In this document: positions 21,301-33,441 of the stretch, piece by piece
How the letters are laid out: each line of letters begins with the position of its first letter
Numbering within the stretch: the stretch's first letter is position 1
Source: Symbiodinium natans
Taxonomy: Eukaryota; Sar; Dinophyceae; Suessiales; Symbiodiniaceae
Assembly (NCBI GenBank): GCA_905221605.1
Contig: CAJNDS010002135.1
Span: 108,501-172,500, forward strand
Direction of reading: 5' to 3'
DNA: 64,000 nucleotides
Program-made: the position numbers and the translations under genes
Notes under the pieces: generated by a model
What the model was told of the DNA's origin: nothing
The model's input: only the letters and a program-made list of their open reading frames with translations
Database searches by the model: none

Positions 21301-21923
21301 TACTGTGTCTTCTTCTCTCTCTGCTTGTTGCTCAGGATGCTGTCGATCTTTCCTTTTGGCTGCTATTCTCTGTGCTCTTTCTTTCATCATTTGCGCACGC
21401 AATCTGGCCTCTTCCCGCTTTCGATCCTCAACACCGGTTGCAGGAGTTTGCCCAGCAACTGGCTCGTCGAGACTCTTCGGCAAGGATGTTACGTCCTCTT
21501 CCTGGTCTTCCTCCACATGTCTCGCTCTCAGGCGGGCAAGCCTTTGTTGTAAATCCTCTTCCTCCTCCTTGTTGTCAGACAAGCCATCGCCCTCGGATGC
21601 AAATCGAGCAAAAAAATCGGCCTCTGCCTTTCGTCTGTCAATGGCCTCTTGCTTCTGAGCACGCAAGGCCTCGGCACGGTTGCTGCCAAAATTCGCGAAG
21701 ATTCCTTGGTCACGAAAGCAAGCCGACCAAGATTGCATAACCTAGCATACTGACAATCTCTCGAAACCAGGATGAGAAAAGTGCAAAGAGATCGACCCTC
21801 CTTGCGATTCTGCCCTAGGCTCCCTCCGCAGTGGCGGCTCCCGCTGCCTTTGCATCTGCTCGCACAGGTGCAGATGCTGGTGCTGCTGCTGGTGCTGCTG
21901 CTGCTTGCTTGTGCTCCACAGAC
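15306..21923 (-). CDS. Coiled-coil tandem-repeat protein gene with a 3.8-kb intron
   Basis: Main exon 19328-21741 (acceptor CTAG before GTT; frame VMQSWSACFRDQ). After about 150 charged residues come fifteen copies of a 43-residue unit (RAEEERLEAQRRQEEEEQ plus KAEEERLELERQKLEQEKL) with heptad-like Leu spacing, so a very long alpha-helical coiled coil is expected, as in trichohyalin- or MAP7-like proteins. The exon can end at GG/GTGTTC in phase 2. The next exon (15306-15547; acceptor CCCAG; AVIMKVVSDFACCLGSQ, later HLGLLEDIDSKSLQ; donor G/GTGAGC) joins in phase, leaving a 3,780-base intron filled by an AT-rich element. An upstream exon at about 21830-21923 is Ala/Pro-rich (VEHKQAAAAPAAAPASAP). 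If the main exon is read alone, a stop lies at 19270. The function is probably structural. The exact gene ends are unknown. Confidence 0.75.
15882..16335. repeat. Two diverged direct copies, 247-base spacing
   Basis: The motif GCGCTGAAGGT occurs at 15920 and 16167, and flanking similarity runs for about 200 bases on each side of the spacing. It includes CATGCCCAGACCT, CATTGAACCCT and AACCCTATAGGGCTTGAG. The copies differ by many substitutions and small indels. Confidence 0.75.
16442..16690. repeat. 69-base tandem repeat, about 3.6 copies
   Basis: Units begin with TTTGC at 16442, 16511, 16580 and 16649, exactly 69 bases apart. Each carries a GGGG(C/A)GTGATGG or GGGATGATTGC core, then TTGAGATA, and ends near TTTAGTATAGAG. 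The last copy is partial. Confidence 0.85.
16996..17580. repeat. Cluster of palindromic modules in alternating orientation
   Basis: Five or more copies of a module reading GAAGATTCCTGGG(A)GACTCTTGCC or its reverse (GGGCAAGAGTCTCCCAGAAA) lie near 17070, 17215, 17335, 17402 and 17512. Each is a near-perfect hairpin (GAAGATT...AATCTTC) and is separated by TTCTTAAGAATTCTTAAG blocks. The GTGTCG(T/C)(G/A)AT copies at 16996 and 17133 show an additional 137-base direct repeat. The modules are internal to the AT-rich element. Confidence 0.8.
17800..18080. repeat. About 100-base tandem repeat with a GC box, three copies
   Basis: CCATTT starts at 17832, 17931 and 18036. Each copy is preceded by a G-rich run and a GCGCAGCCCCC-like box, and followed by (A/G)CA(C/T)AA(T/C)G(A/C)T and a G(A)TGGGCTT(T/C) segment. 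In the third copy the box has expanded to a G-run (18003-18014) facing a 15-base C-run (18020-18034), which could fold as a strong hairpin. Confidence 0.8.
18290..19040. repeat. Pyrimidine-rich TTCA/TTCT/TTCG microsatellites
   Basis: A 24-base unit (TTCATTATTTCATTCTTTC plus ATTCG) repeats about three times at 18357-18428. TTCG/TTCT units alternate at about 18741-18782, and irregular CTTT/CCTT tracts run to 19040. Poly-Phe/Ser frames through here are repeat artefacts. Confidence 0.85.
19360..21300 (-). repeat. 129-base coding minisatellite, fifteen copies
   Basis: The phrase AGCCCGC recurs every 129 bases from 19381 to 21187 (19897 carries AACCCGC). Copies differ by only a few substitutions, chiefly C/T changes that switch Arg/Lys or Arg/Gln, plus rare ones such as Leu to Pro. 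Three-base periodicity is intact throughout, so copy-number change would not break the frame. The antisense strand is also open for 789 codons. Confidence 0.95.
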
Positions 21924-22262
21924 CTGCAATGAGCCGTAGAGTTTCAAAGGCGGCCAGTGGCAGACAGTGTATACATACGCTCCGTAGGGAGCTTCTGGGC
22001 CAAAACTCTTGAACCTCCTCTCCTTGATACCCCGAGATTCAGAAACAGCTGCCGGCCTCTCCAATCCCATCGTTGCACTAAAGCCTGGCAGGAAAGCGCC
22101 TGTTATGAATCAATCCGGCCATTTACAGTATGTCGGAATGGAATGAGAATGCAAGTCTAGCTTAGAGCACCTCCTCTCTTGCTTTCCGTCACAACCTCCA
22201 CAGACGGGCAGAAGCTGGATTTCAGACAAAGATTTGAGGAACTGAAGCTCTTACCATGGTAC

Positions 22263-22323
22263 CGTATCTGCTCGTCCAAGCCTCGTGTGACTTCAGCTTG
22301 CATCGAGGTACTTCACTGAGAGC
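22263..22323 (-). CDS. Probable short exon, upstream of the coiled-coil exons
   Basis: Acceptor CTTGCAG followed by G, frame ALSEVPRCKLKSHEAWTSRY, donor G/GTACC. It is on the same strand and upstream of the coiled-coil exons, so it may belong to that gene. A further protein-like stretch (DEDGDVAHVFLEEGRTSR) lies at about 22440-22515. Confidence 0.4.
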
Positions 22324-22881
22324 CTGCAAGATACAAACCGCAGGAGCCACGGCACTGTGCGCTTGACCATCTACGAAGCTGCAGTTCCCAGTGTCCTGCT
22401 CCCAGGGTTTGGCCGGCTCCTGTCAAGGTACGCAAATACAAGACCTGCACAAACTTCTGAGGTTCTCGAGGTCCGTCCCTCCTCAAGAAACACGTGGGCC
22501 ACGTCACCATCTTCATCCTAGCACAGCTTCACGACGAGCACTGCGCATGTGCTGAAACTCGACGCGTCCTCCAGGAGTGCAGCCGGGATGGTTGCATCGG
22601 CTGCAATCTTCGCCTGATTCCGACATGGTTACCTGTAGATTGCCACTGGATTGGGCTTACAACCCAGCATATGTCTTATGTCTTGCATGTGGCGTGAGGA
22701 CCTCTTCATCACTCCGTGGCACGATGAGATCAGCTGCAACGGGTAGCCTGTAGATGCCGGATCACAGAATTGTTCACGTGGCTCGGAAACCGCGGCATCA
22801 CTCGCAGCAGGAGCTCGGACGAAAGGGGCCAAGCCCAGCCTGTGCTGTGAGTCCTCACGGCAGGTGCAGGCACCAAGACTA

Positions 22882-22905
22882 GATTTGGGGAGGGGGGGGG
22901 GGGGA
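22882..22905. repeat. Homopolymer G tract
   Basis: A run of G interrupted by one A, followed by ACG. No flanking duplication was noticed. Confidence 0.9.
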
Positions 22906-23104
22906 CGAAAGCCGTGCCACTCCAAATTGGGGTTCCCCCTCCCAACACCCCATGCAGATCAGCTTACGCTGGGCATTCAACGAAAGGCTCCCCTCAAGTT
23001 TGAGGGGGGAGCTTTCGTGATACTGACAGCATATGACGGTTCACTTACAGCTATGCTTAGCTGTGGTAAACGAAGCTCGCTCACACGGGAGGTTTAGCGT
23101 TTAC

Positions 23105-23305
23105 AAAGCTTTTGCTCCTCTTCTTCAAACATTTTCAAGAAGTCGTCCAGCGATGGCCTGTCGTGCAGGTGCTGAGCAAACCCTCTTGTCATCTCTTGTC
23201 CAGGTCTCTCTTGTCCAGGTCTCCCGAACGACTCGCCAGGCTGGCGCGTCGCCATTGGCGCCACTCTCTTTGGCTGGCACCTGGAGGATCCAAAGTGCAG
23301 ATGTG
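23105..23305 (-). CDS. Possible exon with uncertain frame
   Basis: After an acceptor (CTCCAG before G) all three frames stay open. The frame ending GFAQHLHDRPSLDDFLKMF plus EEEEQKL is the most protein-like and can leave at T/GTAAAC. An internal direct repeat gives GQERPGQE. Its strand and position would suit a 5' exon of the coiled-coil gene. Frame choice is not secure. Confidence 0.3.
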
Positions 23306-23654
23306 GACGACATCACATGGTAAGGCCCTGCCAAGAGAACCTCTTCGTTTCGTCCATAAGCTGGCCTTGTCCTTCGGCTTTCGAGTAGCTTGGCGTCCCG
23401 CCTGGATCTCTTGCATGGATTCCGACTTATGGAGGCCAACTGCGCGGCCAGCACGCGCAAGGGAGTGATCACAACACCCCAAGCTGCAGAGGCCGCAACC
23501 TCTTCGGGTTTGACCAAACTGAAACCCAGTCAAAGCGCGACACCGATAGAACCTACCAGGCATCACCTCTGCAAAACAAGTCTTCCATTAACGGTCACCG
23601 GCAAGCATGCACAAGTAAGCATACAATGCACGTTGATGCGCTGCCCTGTGAAGG

Positions 23655-23697
<43 letters not shown>

Positions 23698-23698
23698 A
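23655..23698. repeat. GTGC microsatellite
   Basis: About eleven uninterrupted GTGC units. Confidence 0.95.
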
Positions 23699-23999
23699 AC
23701 CAATGCATCATACTAAAACTTGGATGCAGCAGGCACATGATGCTAGAAGGTGAAGATCATCCCAAGGTGGCCTCCTGGCAAAGCTCATCAAGGCGCGACA
23801 GGCCCTCCATGGGGCTCCATGCGCATCCAGAACAAACAAGCAGACAGCAGGTCCGAACGGGGCTTGCATGCTCGCTTGGTGTGGTTGGCAGGCTGATAGG
23901 CTTTCGTCATGAGCTGATGCAAGCTGCGACTTTTGTTCGGTAACAGGTAACAGGTTCACGTGCCAAGAAGCTGCAGCGCATAAGTATGCGTGACAAACC

Positions 24000-26900
24000 C
24001 CCATTACCAAGAAGCTGCTTCAGGCAGTCTGGCTTGTTAAGACGGGCGTCGATCATGCAAGTTCTGGACAAAGCACTCAGAACGCAACAACAGCACGCAC
24101 TTGTTGAGATGTCCATTTGCATTAGCTCCAAGCACCACCATGCAGCAATTTGCCCGCATGCCTTCTGCAAGCTGAACCGCTGACCACACTAGACAGGGTG
24201 AACATGCGACGCCATGTTGGACCTCAGCCTCTAAGACTCCCGAGACTCTAAACAAATTCACTGCAGAACCGGAAGGCGTGCAGCTCGCGAGGCATTCTCC
24301 ACATGTCTCCAACCCGGCGCAATGTGATTTCCCCAGCATGATGCGGATGGCTTGCAGAACCGCTGACTACAAACGCTTCAAGTTGCTCATGTTCTAGCAA
24401 GCTATTTAACAGGTAACAAAAAGTCGAAATCTCAGCCTACAGCGCACCGGCACGCACCGGCGACGAGCCGCTTTTCGGCTCACACTGACGGAGCGGGCGA
24501 GTCCAGTCACATGTGCCGACGCAGTTGAAGGCCACCTCAGAAGCTCAAGAGCTCCAGTCTCACGTGAACTGTTCCACGCTTCGAAGATTTTCGAGGCTGA
24601 CCTTCACAGGCACAGAGGTGACTGCCGAATCAGAAGCGCACCTTGAGTCAGGATGGCAAGGTGCTCCGGTAAGCTGGCAAGTGGGCCTCCACCCGGGCCT
24701 GGTCCGAGTTCGTGCCCTCTACTCGCCCTTTCCACTTCCCAAAACAAGCACGCTAACGTCTGTACAGACTTTATTGCCGCTCGGAAGACCATAGCGAGAA
24801 TCGGAGTTTAGGGTACTGGGCTATGCCAGCTGTCAGGGCTCGAGGGCTTGTCCTGGGCCCGGATCTAGGACTTGCAAAGTTGGCTGTAGTTATCTTTGGC
24901 TGCTTTTGGCCGTCTATAGTTGCGGTTGGCTCTGTTTCAATGTTAGTAGCGGGTTTAGCTTAGTCTAGATATCATGTGGCTGTTGTCGGTAGTGTTCTTT
25001 AGCTTGGTTGCCCTTCATTTAGCAAGAGCTAGGATGTGGTTCTTGCTTCAACTGGCCACACGAGATGCTGTCAGCAGAACTCTCAGACCTCAGTACCCAG
25101 CATCGATGCTGCTGTATGGTTCTGGTTCTTAATTCGCTGCTGGGGTGCAGCGATTTTGGACCAGGAACCTGACATCCTGACGTCTCCTCCAACCCCAAAA
25201 GGCGCTAGGCCGCTCCTCAACGGCAACGACGCAAGAAAGCCGGAGGAATTCGCCAGGTGCCTTCTGCGACACAGCGCAGCGGAAGCTGTGAGTGGTCGTA
25301 GGCCTCGGCGGAAGGTGATGAAAGGCGAGGGAGGGGAAAGGCTTTGAAAGGCCTTCTACATACAAACTTTCCGCTTCAACAACTGTCTGCCCGAAGTGCA
25401 TTCATTCTACACTTTGCCGTACACTCTGCTCAGCTTTGTGCCACAAGGCGCTCCGCATCGGTCGAAGCATACAGGACCTTGCATCAGGGCATGGGACCGA
25501 AGCGAGTCACGTGACTCGCCCCAACCCGGCTTTGGCGCACCTGCGACCTGCTTGCCACCGCCAGGAAGCGAGCAGGGCCGCCACCTTGACAAGGGTAGCA
25601 ACGAGCCTTGAACATGCCTTGAACGTCCTTGAACGTCTTCGCTCCGCTGCTGCCTACATCTCGGTCAGCATGACGTGAAACCCATTCTGGCGAAAAGTCT
25701 CGTGAACCGCACCCAGTCCCCGCAGAATCTGCCCGGAGGCCTTCGTTTAAGCAATGTTGAAATCAGGCTGCAAACGGTGAAACTGGGGCTCAGTTTGTGC
25801 CAGTGCACAGCTTCACCCAAGCTGCACACATGTCTTGCCAACAATGGTTCCTCACGGCATGCTGAGTTAAGATGTTGATACCAGGCAACTGGGTGGTGAC
25901 AGAAGCGGAGCTCAGTCCAGGCGATGCTCGCCAGAGCACACACCACTAGCTAGCTGCGCCGGCCCGCTGTTTACGGGGTCAAGCGCTTCCTCGCCCCATC
26001 CCGGTGACAGCAATACGTCTGTGACATTCGAAGGTCAATCCTGATGACAGCAACACGTCGTCTCTTTGAACCAACCGAAACGGGCAGAAGGGTCTCGATG
26101 CGAGTGCCCTTGTGCACATCCTGCAGGGAGTACTACAAGAACTTCCATCTCGAGGTGCGGCACATGGGATGCTATTTGTCAAGGCTACGATATGGCCTAG
26201 AATAGCCAGGCCAGCGTTTGATTAGGTCGCTTGTGGGAGGAAGCCCTCTGTATAAGGAGCTCGAAGATACAAGCGTTCTGTAGCTACAAGGCACACACCC
26301 CTTATGGTCGTGGGACGGGCCACGTCATAGACTTACCCATCGAACGGTGGCCGGATGAGGCCAGCCCTTGCTGACATTGCGCTGGAGCAGGCCTTCGGGT
26401 TTTCCACAATACAACGAAGTTTTCGGGCTCGCGGTACCCTTCTTGCCCTAGACCGCTGCACTTTTGTCGGTTCGGCCCCCCACTCAGCCGTCAGACTCTG
26501 TCTGCATGTCCTTTTCTGGACATCGGAACTTTTGCGATCTGCTATGCTACACGACAACCAAGTGATCTCCCTTTCATGTGTCTGCGTCGCTTCAGCCACA
26601 GCAGATCGACACGAAGCCATGCAGCAAAACAAAAGTTCGTAAAACTTCACATCTCCCTGGCAGTTGCGGGCACTTTGCACGTCTTCCAGGGCGGACAAAC
26701 AAAGCCCCGCGCACTCGCCGTGCGCAGTGCCACCAAGAAAGCACAGGCAGCTTCACTTAAGGAAGGTAGAAGCAAGGATGCTCTATATACGTCTTTCTAC
26801 CTGACTTGAAACGACTGTGTCAGGGATGCTGCCAAACAAACCTCGGAGTCGCAGGAGTCGTAAGCCCTCCGCTTGATAAAGGGTGAACTCCGCACCCGGC

Positions 26901-29900
26901 GGTGGATCGAGTCGCGCGGGACAACACTTCAACCAAGCCATGTATGCAAGGACCCAGCTGGCAGGCTTCAGCAAAGAGAACAAGCATGAATCAACACAAA
27001 AGACACCGCTGTTCTGGGCTCTTAATTTGTGGGCCACAGCCGGTAGAATTGCCTGGGTCGGTCCTGAGACGAAGGAACACTGCACTAGGAGCGACCTCAA
27101 GCCCACGCAGGTATACTGCCCAGAACTACTCCATGTTCATGTTCAGAACTTGCAATTTTCTGAAGGGTTCGGGACTGAGCACGCGAAGCACGTGGTGACT
27201 TCTGGGTTGGCGAAGCACTAATTAGATGCCTTGGCATCCTCCGACCGCAAGTTTAAAACTTTGAACGGGCGAGACAGAGGTTTTTGTCGATCCAGGCTGA
27301 GGCTCAACAGGCTGGCATCATGCAAGAAAAGACGGCAGATGATCGTGGGGAAAAGCTCCGAATGGTGCTTTTGCCGATGCTTCTGCCTGTTGCAGCCCGA
27401 AAGCGTCCGTGACCTAAAAGGCTGTCCTAAGATCAGCCCAGGATGGAAGGAGTCCGCAGTCCCTAGCCTTGGATATCTCGGAGTCACAGTGCACTAAAGT
27501 GACTCGTCAAATGACCCAGTGCGGCCCGTTGAGGGAGGGTCTGTGGTCCCCACACAGTGATTAAGCGACTTAGCATTTCCAGGTCGGGCGGAAAGTGGCA
27601 CGATTTCTGGGAACCCTAGCCACTCTTTCAGAAGGAGAAGCAGGGATAAACAGGGCAGCTTGCGATGCTTTTGCCACTTGTGACCAACTTGTTTAATGCA
27701 AGCCGCGAAGAGCACCGATCTGCCGGTCAGGCGCAAGTATGCAAATATTTGCAAGTATATGCAAATGGAAGTCCCTACATCTTCACCCTACAGCGCCGTT
27801 GTGGCAGAACAGAAAAAGATTGACAAAAACCCATCATAGGAGCAGTCATTGCAGTTTTCGCGTTAGGAGGCGACATGGGAACATGCAGTGGGCAACAAGA
27901 TCCGAAAATCTCTTGGCCGAATATGCCAACTCTGTGCCAGACTCCATCTCCATCGGCCGAATGATCAAGCGAACAAGGGGGCCACTGCAATGTGCAACTA
28001 CAGGAGAACTGGTATTCGGTCCCAAATCCCGTTTGACGCGCCAATGCCATGCTGATGGTCACTCGGACGAGCAAGCAAGACTTAGCGTTGGGAAGTGCAG
28101 AATTTTAAACACCAAGTGAAAGGTTCCCAAGCGACTACTGGCACAGGCCTGTTGGCATATCTGCCATGTTCGGACATTAGCACGTCTCCAGTCGAGCAAC
28201 ACAGTGAGGAATGCCGGCCAGATCACTTGCTATCTCAAACCTCTTGTGTCTCTGGGACTTTCGAGAGCCTGAAGCCGAAACCCCGAGCCCAGCTAACTTC
28301 ATGACAGTTCTGATGGCCTTTGAACCTCTAAATGGGCGCAGTCTACAGAGGCGGGAGGCATTCCTTGCCTGAACAGGCATCTCCAAAACTTTGGAGAACG
28401 CTCGAGGGTTGAAGACGCGCTAGTCAAGATTAGTTCGCTAGTTCTACGGCTCTGCGGAGTTTGCACGACCTCAGAAGTATCAAGCAACGGGGCGGCAAGA
28501 GTCCTCTTTGCACGTTTCAGGAGGCTGGTTGTTCCAAAGTAGGGTCTGGTAAAGGGTACCGTTGACGACAGGGGAACCCTCATTGTCTACTTTGGAAGAA
28601 CCTTCAGGGCGACAAACGCAATGCAGCTTTGCTGGAGTGCCGCACGCTGCTTCCTGACAAACTTCGGCATGGCCTGAGGCACAAAGAACATACTGGAGTG
28701 GTAGTTATCATGTGTGAATATCCATTTTGTAACTCTCTTGGCAACTTCCGTTAGGTAGTGACAGGACCCAGAAGTACACATACAAACGTAAGATTATTCA
28801 GATTCAAAGGCTGCCGCAACCAAACCAAATCCCTCTCACGCGTCTGCAGTTGCTATGGTAGCCAAGCCGGGGGCCAGGGCCAACTTCACTGCGCGTATCG
28901 ATGACCCTGCCACGCCACAAGACCATCAAGATGTGGTGTACATCAAGTACAGAACGAAAACAGAACAGATTTAGGTGGATTTTCGTGGTAACTTCGGGGC
29001 GGAAGATGCCCGTCCTATGGCATTCACACATCTGTTCCGATTTCTTTAACGGTTTGAGCTCGAACTTTCGGTACTCTTTTGGATCGTTACGTTCGTCTCC
29101 CTCACTCGAAAATCTCACGCAAGGTCTGCCTAAAATTCGTTCCGGCTGCTCAAAGGTGCCCAGGGTCTCTTTAGGTCGCGAGGGGTCCTCCGCCGAATGC
29201 ACCATTTTTTGACAGGGCGCAAAAAACCTTCGCAGAAGGCATGCTGTGGGCCCGCATTACGGCACGTGCGTTCTGTGGGGCATTTTGTTGTGCTACATTG
29301 TTTCGTGCCATCTGCATTTTCCTTCTTCCTGTATGCCAACAGTGTTTTACAAATCGTAATGATGCGTCGTGGTGGGCAAGAGAATTCACGATGATGGATT
29401 GTTTTCATCTGGAAAACCCTAGACCCTAACAGCGACGCATGGCTCTCGTTGCCGGGGGAGCAAAGAGAAGGGGCCCCTGGGAGCATACCAACTGGTGGTC
29501 AGCGCAGGAAGGCGGAGGCTCACCGTCGACTCGAGCTTTCAATGATGGCAAAGCAAGAACAGAATAATGAGCATTTGGAACGTTTCGGCCGTCACATTCA
29601 TCTGCATTGAACTTCTGTATACAGTGTTGCTCAACGACAAAGGACCCTTCAACGACAAAGGACCTCACTTGGCTGCTACTGGGAGCAAGTCGCATCTGTA
29701 CGTGGAGAAGACGTCGCTTGGAGCTACGCAAGAAACGAGCTGGGCTCACAAATGATCGCACGGCCTTCGTCGACTGCGGATGGGCCTAACGTCAGGAGGC
29801 AGGTTGTTCTAGAGGCTAGGGGCAACTTTAACAGTTCTAGAAACCATGAAACAAGTCAGGCTCTCCCCATCCTACCATTTGACCAGCTACTGGAGCACAT

Positions 29901-32600
29901 TGTAGCCTGTTGCTCAAAGGGACAGCACATAGCAAAGGCCGAGACCGGCAGCCCACCATGCTGCCTGCCAAGTTTGCATTCGACTACGACCCTTTGCTGC
30001 ATCCTGATTCAAGTTCAGAATCGGCTCTGACTGGGTCACGTCACGAATGGAGGAACGGATGCTTGAAGCTTGCTGGCAGAACCGCGCGCTATCTGGCCGG
30101 GTTTGGCTGAAGAAAGCAATGCTAGCCCAGACCGGAGCAAGTCAGAGCAAGTCATCACGAAAACACGAGAGGATTCCAGACTGCTTGGCAATTATCTGAA
30201 CCCAAAAACCCAAAAGAGCCCCCGTCTTGAACCAATCTCAAACCCTCATCAGCCTCCAAGGCTGCCCCCGGCGACCTCTTCGGATGCCTCAAGAATGCAA
30301 TGGGCCTCTCGGGGCTTTGGGGGAACATCGCGGCTTCGGGATCTAGCAGATCTGTTGACGAGGGATCTGGCTGCACAGCTTAAATCTTTCGGCCATGTTT
30401 CAGAAGCCAGCGCAGCCGGTATGGCTGCTTGGTGCTGAGATTCGGGACGATGGTGCTTCGCATTCAATGTCGGCTGCGGTAAGTGCTTCCGAACTATAGG
30501 TCCTTCGTCCTGGGGTAGGGGCGGGAGGGGAATAGCCAATGTGATTCCACAGAGGATATGGGCTTGAGAGAGGGTCCCTAGGTGGTGCGAGCTTCTGACA
30601 ACTGTGGCCCTGACTTGTCTCAGCTGCTACCTCATCTTCAGTGACACAGGCGTGCTTCATATGACGGTGCTCCAAGAAGGCACTCCAAATCGACTCGCAT
30701 CGGAATTAATGACAGCTTCTGGTTGAGCAGCTGCCATTGCAGAGCTCCAGAATTGCTTGCAACGGAAACTCACCCTCAGGACCACGACAATCGTTGGGCT
30801 TTCAATGGCGCCGTCACCTCTTCAAAGTTTCGAAATGAGGCAGCTGCTGTCTCTTTCCACAGGAAGAATCCAAAGAGCCAGGACACATGACTTTGAGAAT
30901 TGGGAGCGGCAACGCAAATTGTGAGCCAAAAGCCGGGCCTTCTTCATCCGGATTCACGTCCAAGCGGTTCATACGAACTCGCTGGATGTGCTTCAAGCCC
31001 TGCCACGCGGAAATCTCCACTCAAGCAAGGAGCAGGTCATAAGCAATCCTATAAACCCCACACAACTCCTGGCCTCCAGGCGCCTTCGGGCTTTGCTGCG
31101 AAGGGACTCCAACTCTTCCCTTGCCTGACCGTGAACCGCCGTGCCGGCTCGCTGGCAGCAGCTCTCTAGCAACGGCGCTGGGCCCTTTTCAAGCCTTTGA
31201 GAGCTGTAGGAAGCGCATTGCGTTCACAGGATTCTCTCTCTCAGGATTTTTTCAGGATTTTCTCAAGATTCTCTGATGGGTGGAGTGCGGTCAGATGCTC
31301 ACCTCGTGGCTGGGGTCGCTGAGCAGCTCCAGCGCCCTTCCCAGCCGGAAGGGCCCCAGCTTGCAGCGCCTCAGAGCTTGAAAGTAGGGAGATGAGGGAA
31401 AAGAGGGTTCGAGATGCATTGAGAGGGAGAGAGCCCAAAAATTGAAAAAGAGGGAGCGAGAGAGAGAGAAAGAGAGAGAGAGAGAAACAAAGAAAGAGCG
31501 AAACGTGGCATCTTGCCAGATCTGGCACTGCAAGGAAACCTGACAAAGGGGAACCGACGCTAGACTCGCTAGACTTCTTGATGGCCTCCCGCTGGTGGCA
31601 CAGGCCTTGCTTGAATCTTGCTGCCTTGCCGCCAAGACACTTCATGTACCTGAGCAACATGAAAGCATGGCCTTCCGCATACAGCGCCGGTCACCTCTTC
31701 TAAACCACCGGAAACTGCCTGAGAATCTTTCGAAATCGGAGGCGTCTACGAGCTGAGCGCAGGCGATCCCGTGTCACTGGGCGCACGAGTCCAACGCTTT
31801 GATGTCGCACGCTGTCAGCTCATGGCCCAGAACATCAAAGTTCCACGTGCTCAGCACCTGCGCGGCATGGTACTGTAGTGGGGCTGCCACGATTCGCTAG
31901 AAAGGGGCCTGTAGCCTGGTGATCCAAGGAATTGAACACCCCGGGCGTTCGCGTATTCTATTTGTTCGTGGGAAAAGATATTCATCATATACGTGCCAAT
32001 AATATAAAGCGCTCCAAGAGGCTTATATTGTCATGGGGCCTTTGCCTACAGCATTAAAGGGTGAAAGGAGAAAGCCCAAATCAAATATACTACAAGGCCC
32101 CCAGAAAACACCATTTTTACTAAGGGGTTTTGCTCACGCCAAGCTTTCTCACGTCAGAGGCCTGCAGAACCATGAAGGGGCCGTCAACAAGCTTGGCCGG
32201 TTCACGCGAGTCGCAGCCGGTAACCTGGCGCAGAAGGTGTGGCTATCAAGGGAGAAGAACTGAACTGATGGCATGAAATGAAACTTGTCGAGGCTGTGCC
32301 ATCGAATTGCTTCTTCAATGCGAAACTCCAGCTTACAAGCTGTCTTGTTAGCAGGTGCCCACGTTGTTTCTCTCCGCGAACGGCATCGTGATTTGTGCGC
32401 TTTGGCACAGGTGTGCAACGACAAGCTCTGGGAAGATCGGCAGCCTGGCCAAACCAGACTGACTCAGACGAGTTTGCTCAGCACGTCCACGCTGGTCTTC
32501 GAGTGCAACGACTCCTCGGTCTTCGGTTACGAAGCCTGGTGCTGACTACAGCGACTACAGCCTCCTAGCGCCACAAATCCATCCCAATACTGCCAAGTAT
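24000..32600. other. Gene-poor stretch with scattered exon candidates only
   Basis: Protein-like minus-strand pieces occur at 25665-25740 (ASGQILRGLGAVHETFRQNG, acceptor AAG), 26337-26500 (ends at a strong GTAAGT donor, frame unresolved), 28587-28781 (HYLTEVAKRVTKWIFTHDN) and 30155-30376 (DPEAAMFPQSPERPIAFLRH). None could be linked by phase into a gene. Other features are a 14-base palindrome TGCAAATATTTGCA at 27740-27753, an 18-base tandem duplication at 29631-29665, a GA tract at about 31440-31490 and an AT-richer patch at about 31955-32135. I see no recognisable domain in the remainder. Confidence 0.4.
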
Positions 32601-32866
32601 CTGATGAGGGACCTCCAGACAGCCTTGTTCAGATGGGTAGAATAGGCTCGTCATAGCCTGACCACAACGCCCCTCAACTGGTGCAGACATGGCTGGACAG
32701 CAGAGGAAGTCGCTTGAATGAAACGAAATGCACTATGAAATCTGAACGGCCTTCGTTCGGTGGGCTGACCTGCCAATCGCAACACTTTGGAACGAAAAAG
32801 GGAGCTGACCGGGCGTAACGTCGTGCACCTCACGTTAACGTACTTGCCTACTACCTCCAGGCTCAC

Positions 32867-32919
32867 CCCGTGAAGCCGGATGTGCCCAAGGATTGCTGAG
32901 GCATGAGCCAGCAAAGCTT
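32867..32919 (-). CDS. Probable short exon, unknown gene
   Basis: Acceptor with a C-tract (CCCCCAG), frame ALLAHASAILGHIRLHG, donor G/GTGAGC. A second candidate exon lies downstream at about 32563-32697 (MSAPVEGRCGQAMTSLFY), ending at a TAG. No family recognised. Confidence 0.4.
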
Positions 32920-33441
32920 CTGGGGGACTGGAACAAAATCTAGTCGCTAGTTGTTGAATTGTTAGACACGAGCTTCGTGACTCTACGGTACGCTGAGCAT
33001 ACCTGGCTCATGAGGCAATAGCTCCCCAGAGAAAGCCAAAAAAGTCAACATTTGCAACGACATTTTTGGGTCCCGTTTCTACCCTTGAAGGGGAGTACAT
33101 CGAGATCCAGCGGAGGGTCACCCACAAAATGTTGCCAGCTATCGCCTGATCAGACGCGCCGCTAGCTTTCGTGAGGAAAAACCAAACCCACAACATGAAT
33201 GCTTGCATCTCATGGCGTTAGCCCTGCCTGTCGCTCACGATAGCGCCAACGCCGCTCCGCCGACGACCAAACATCCTCCAGTCTCAACCCAAGCTCAGGT
33301 TACCCGAACTTAGTTTCATCATGGTACCTCTTTCGTGGCAACCATTCTACAGCAAGACTGCTACATGCAGTTCCGTTGTGCATTGCCATGCCTGTCAGCA
33401 TCTGTCGACTTGGACGGGTGACTGGGAAGTTCCAGCTCCCA

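Noticed and set aside
19371-21740. 789-codon plus-strand Pro/Ala/Leu repeat frame
   Set aside because: It is the exact antisense of the coiled-coil repeats. The acidic/basic heptad-like sense frame is far more protein-like, and all other genes are on the minus strand.
28804-29486. Overlapping frames of 103-133 residues on both strands, once considered as an organelle-derived insert
   Set aside because: No organelle protein or rRNA could be recognised, and the two strands look equally unlikely to code.
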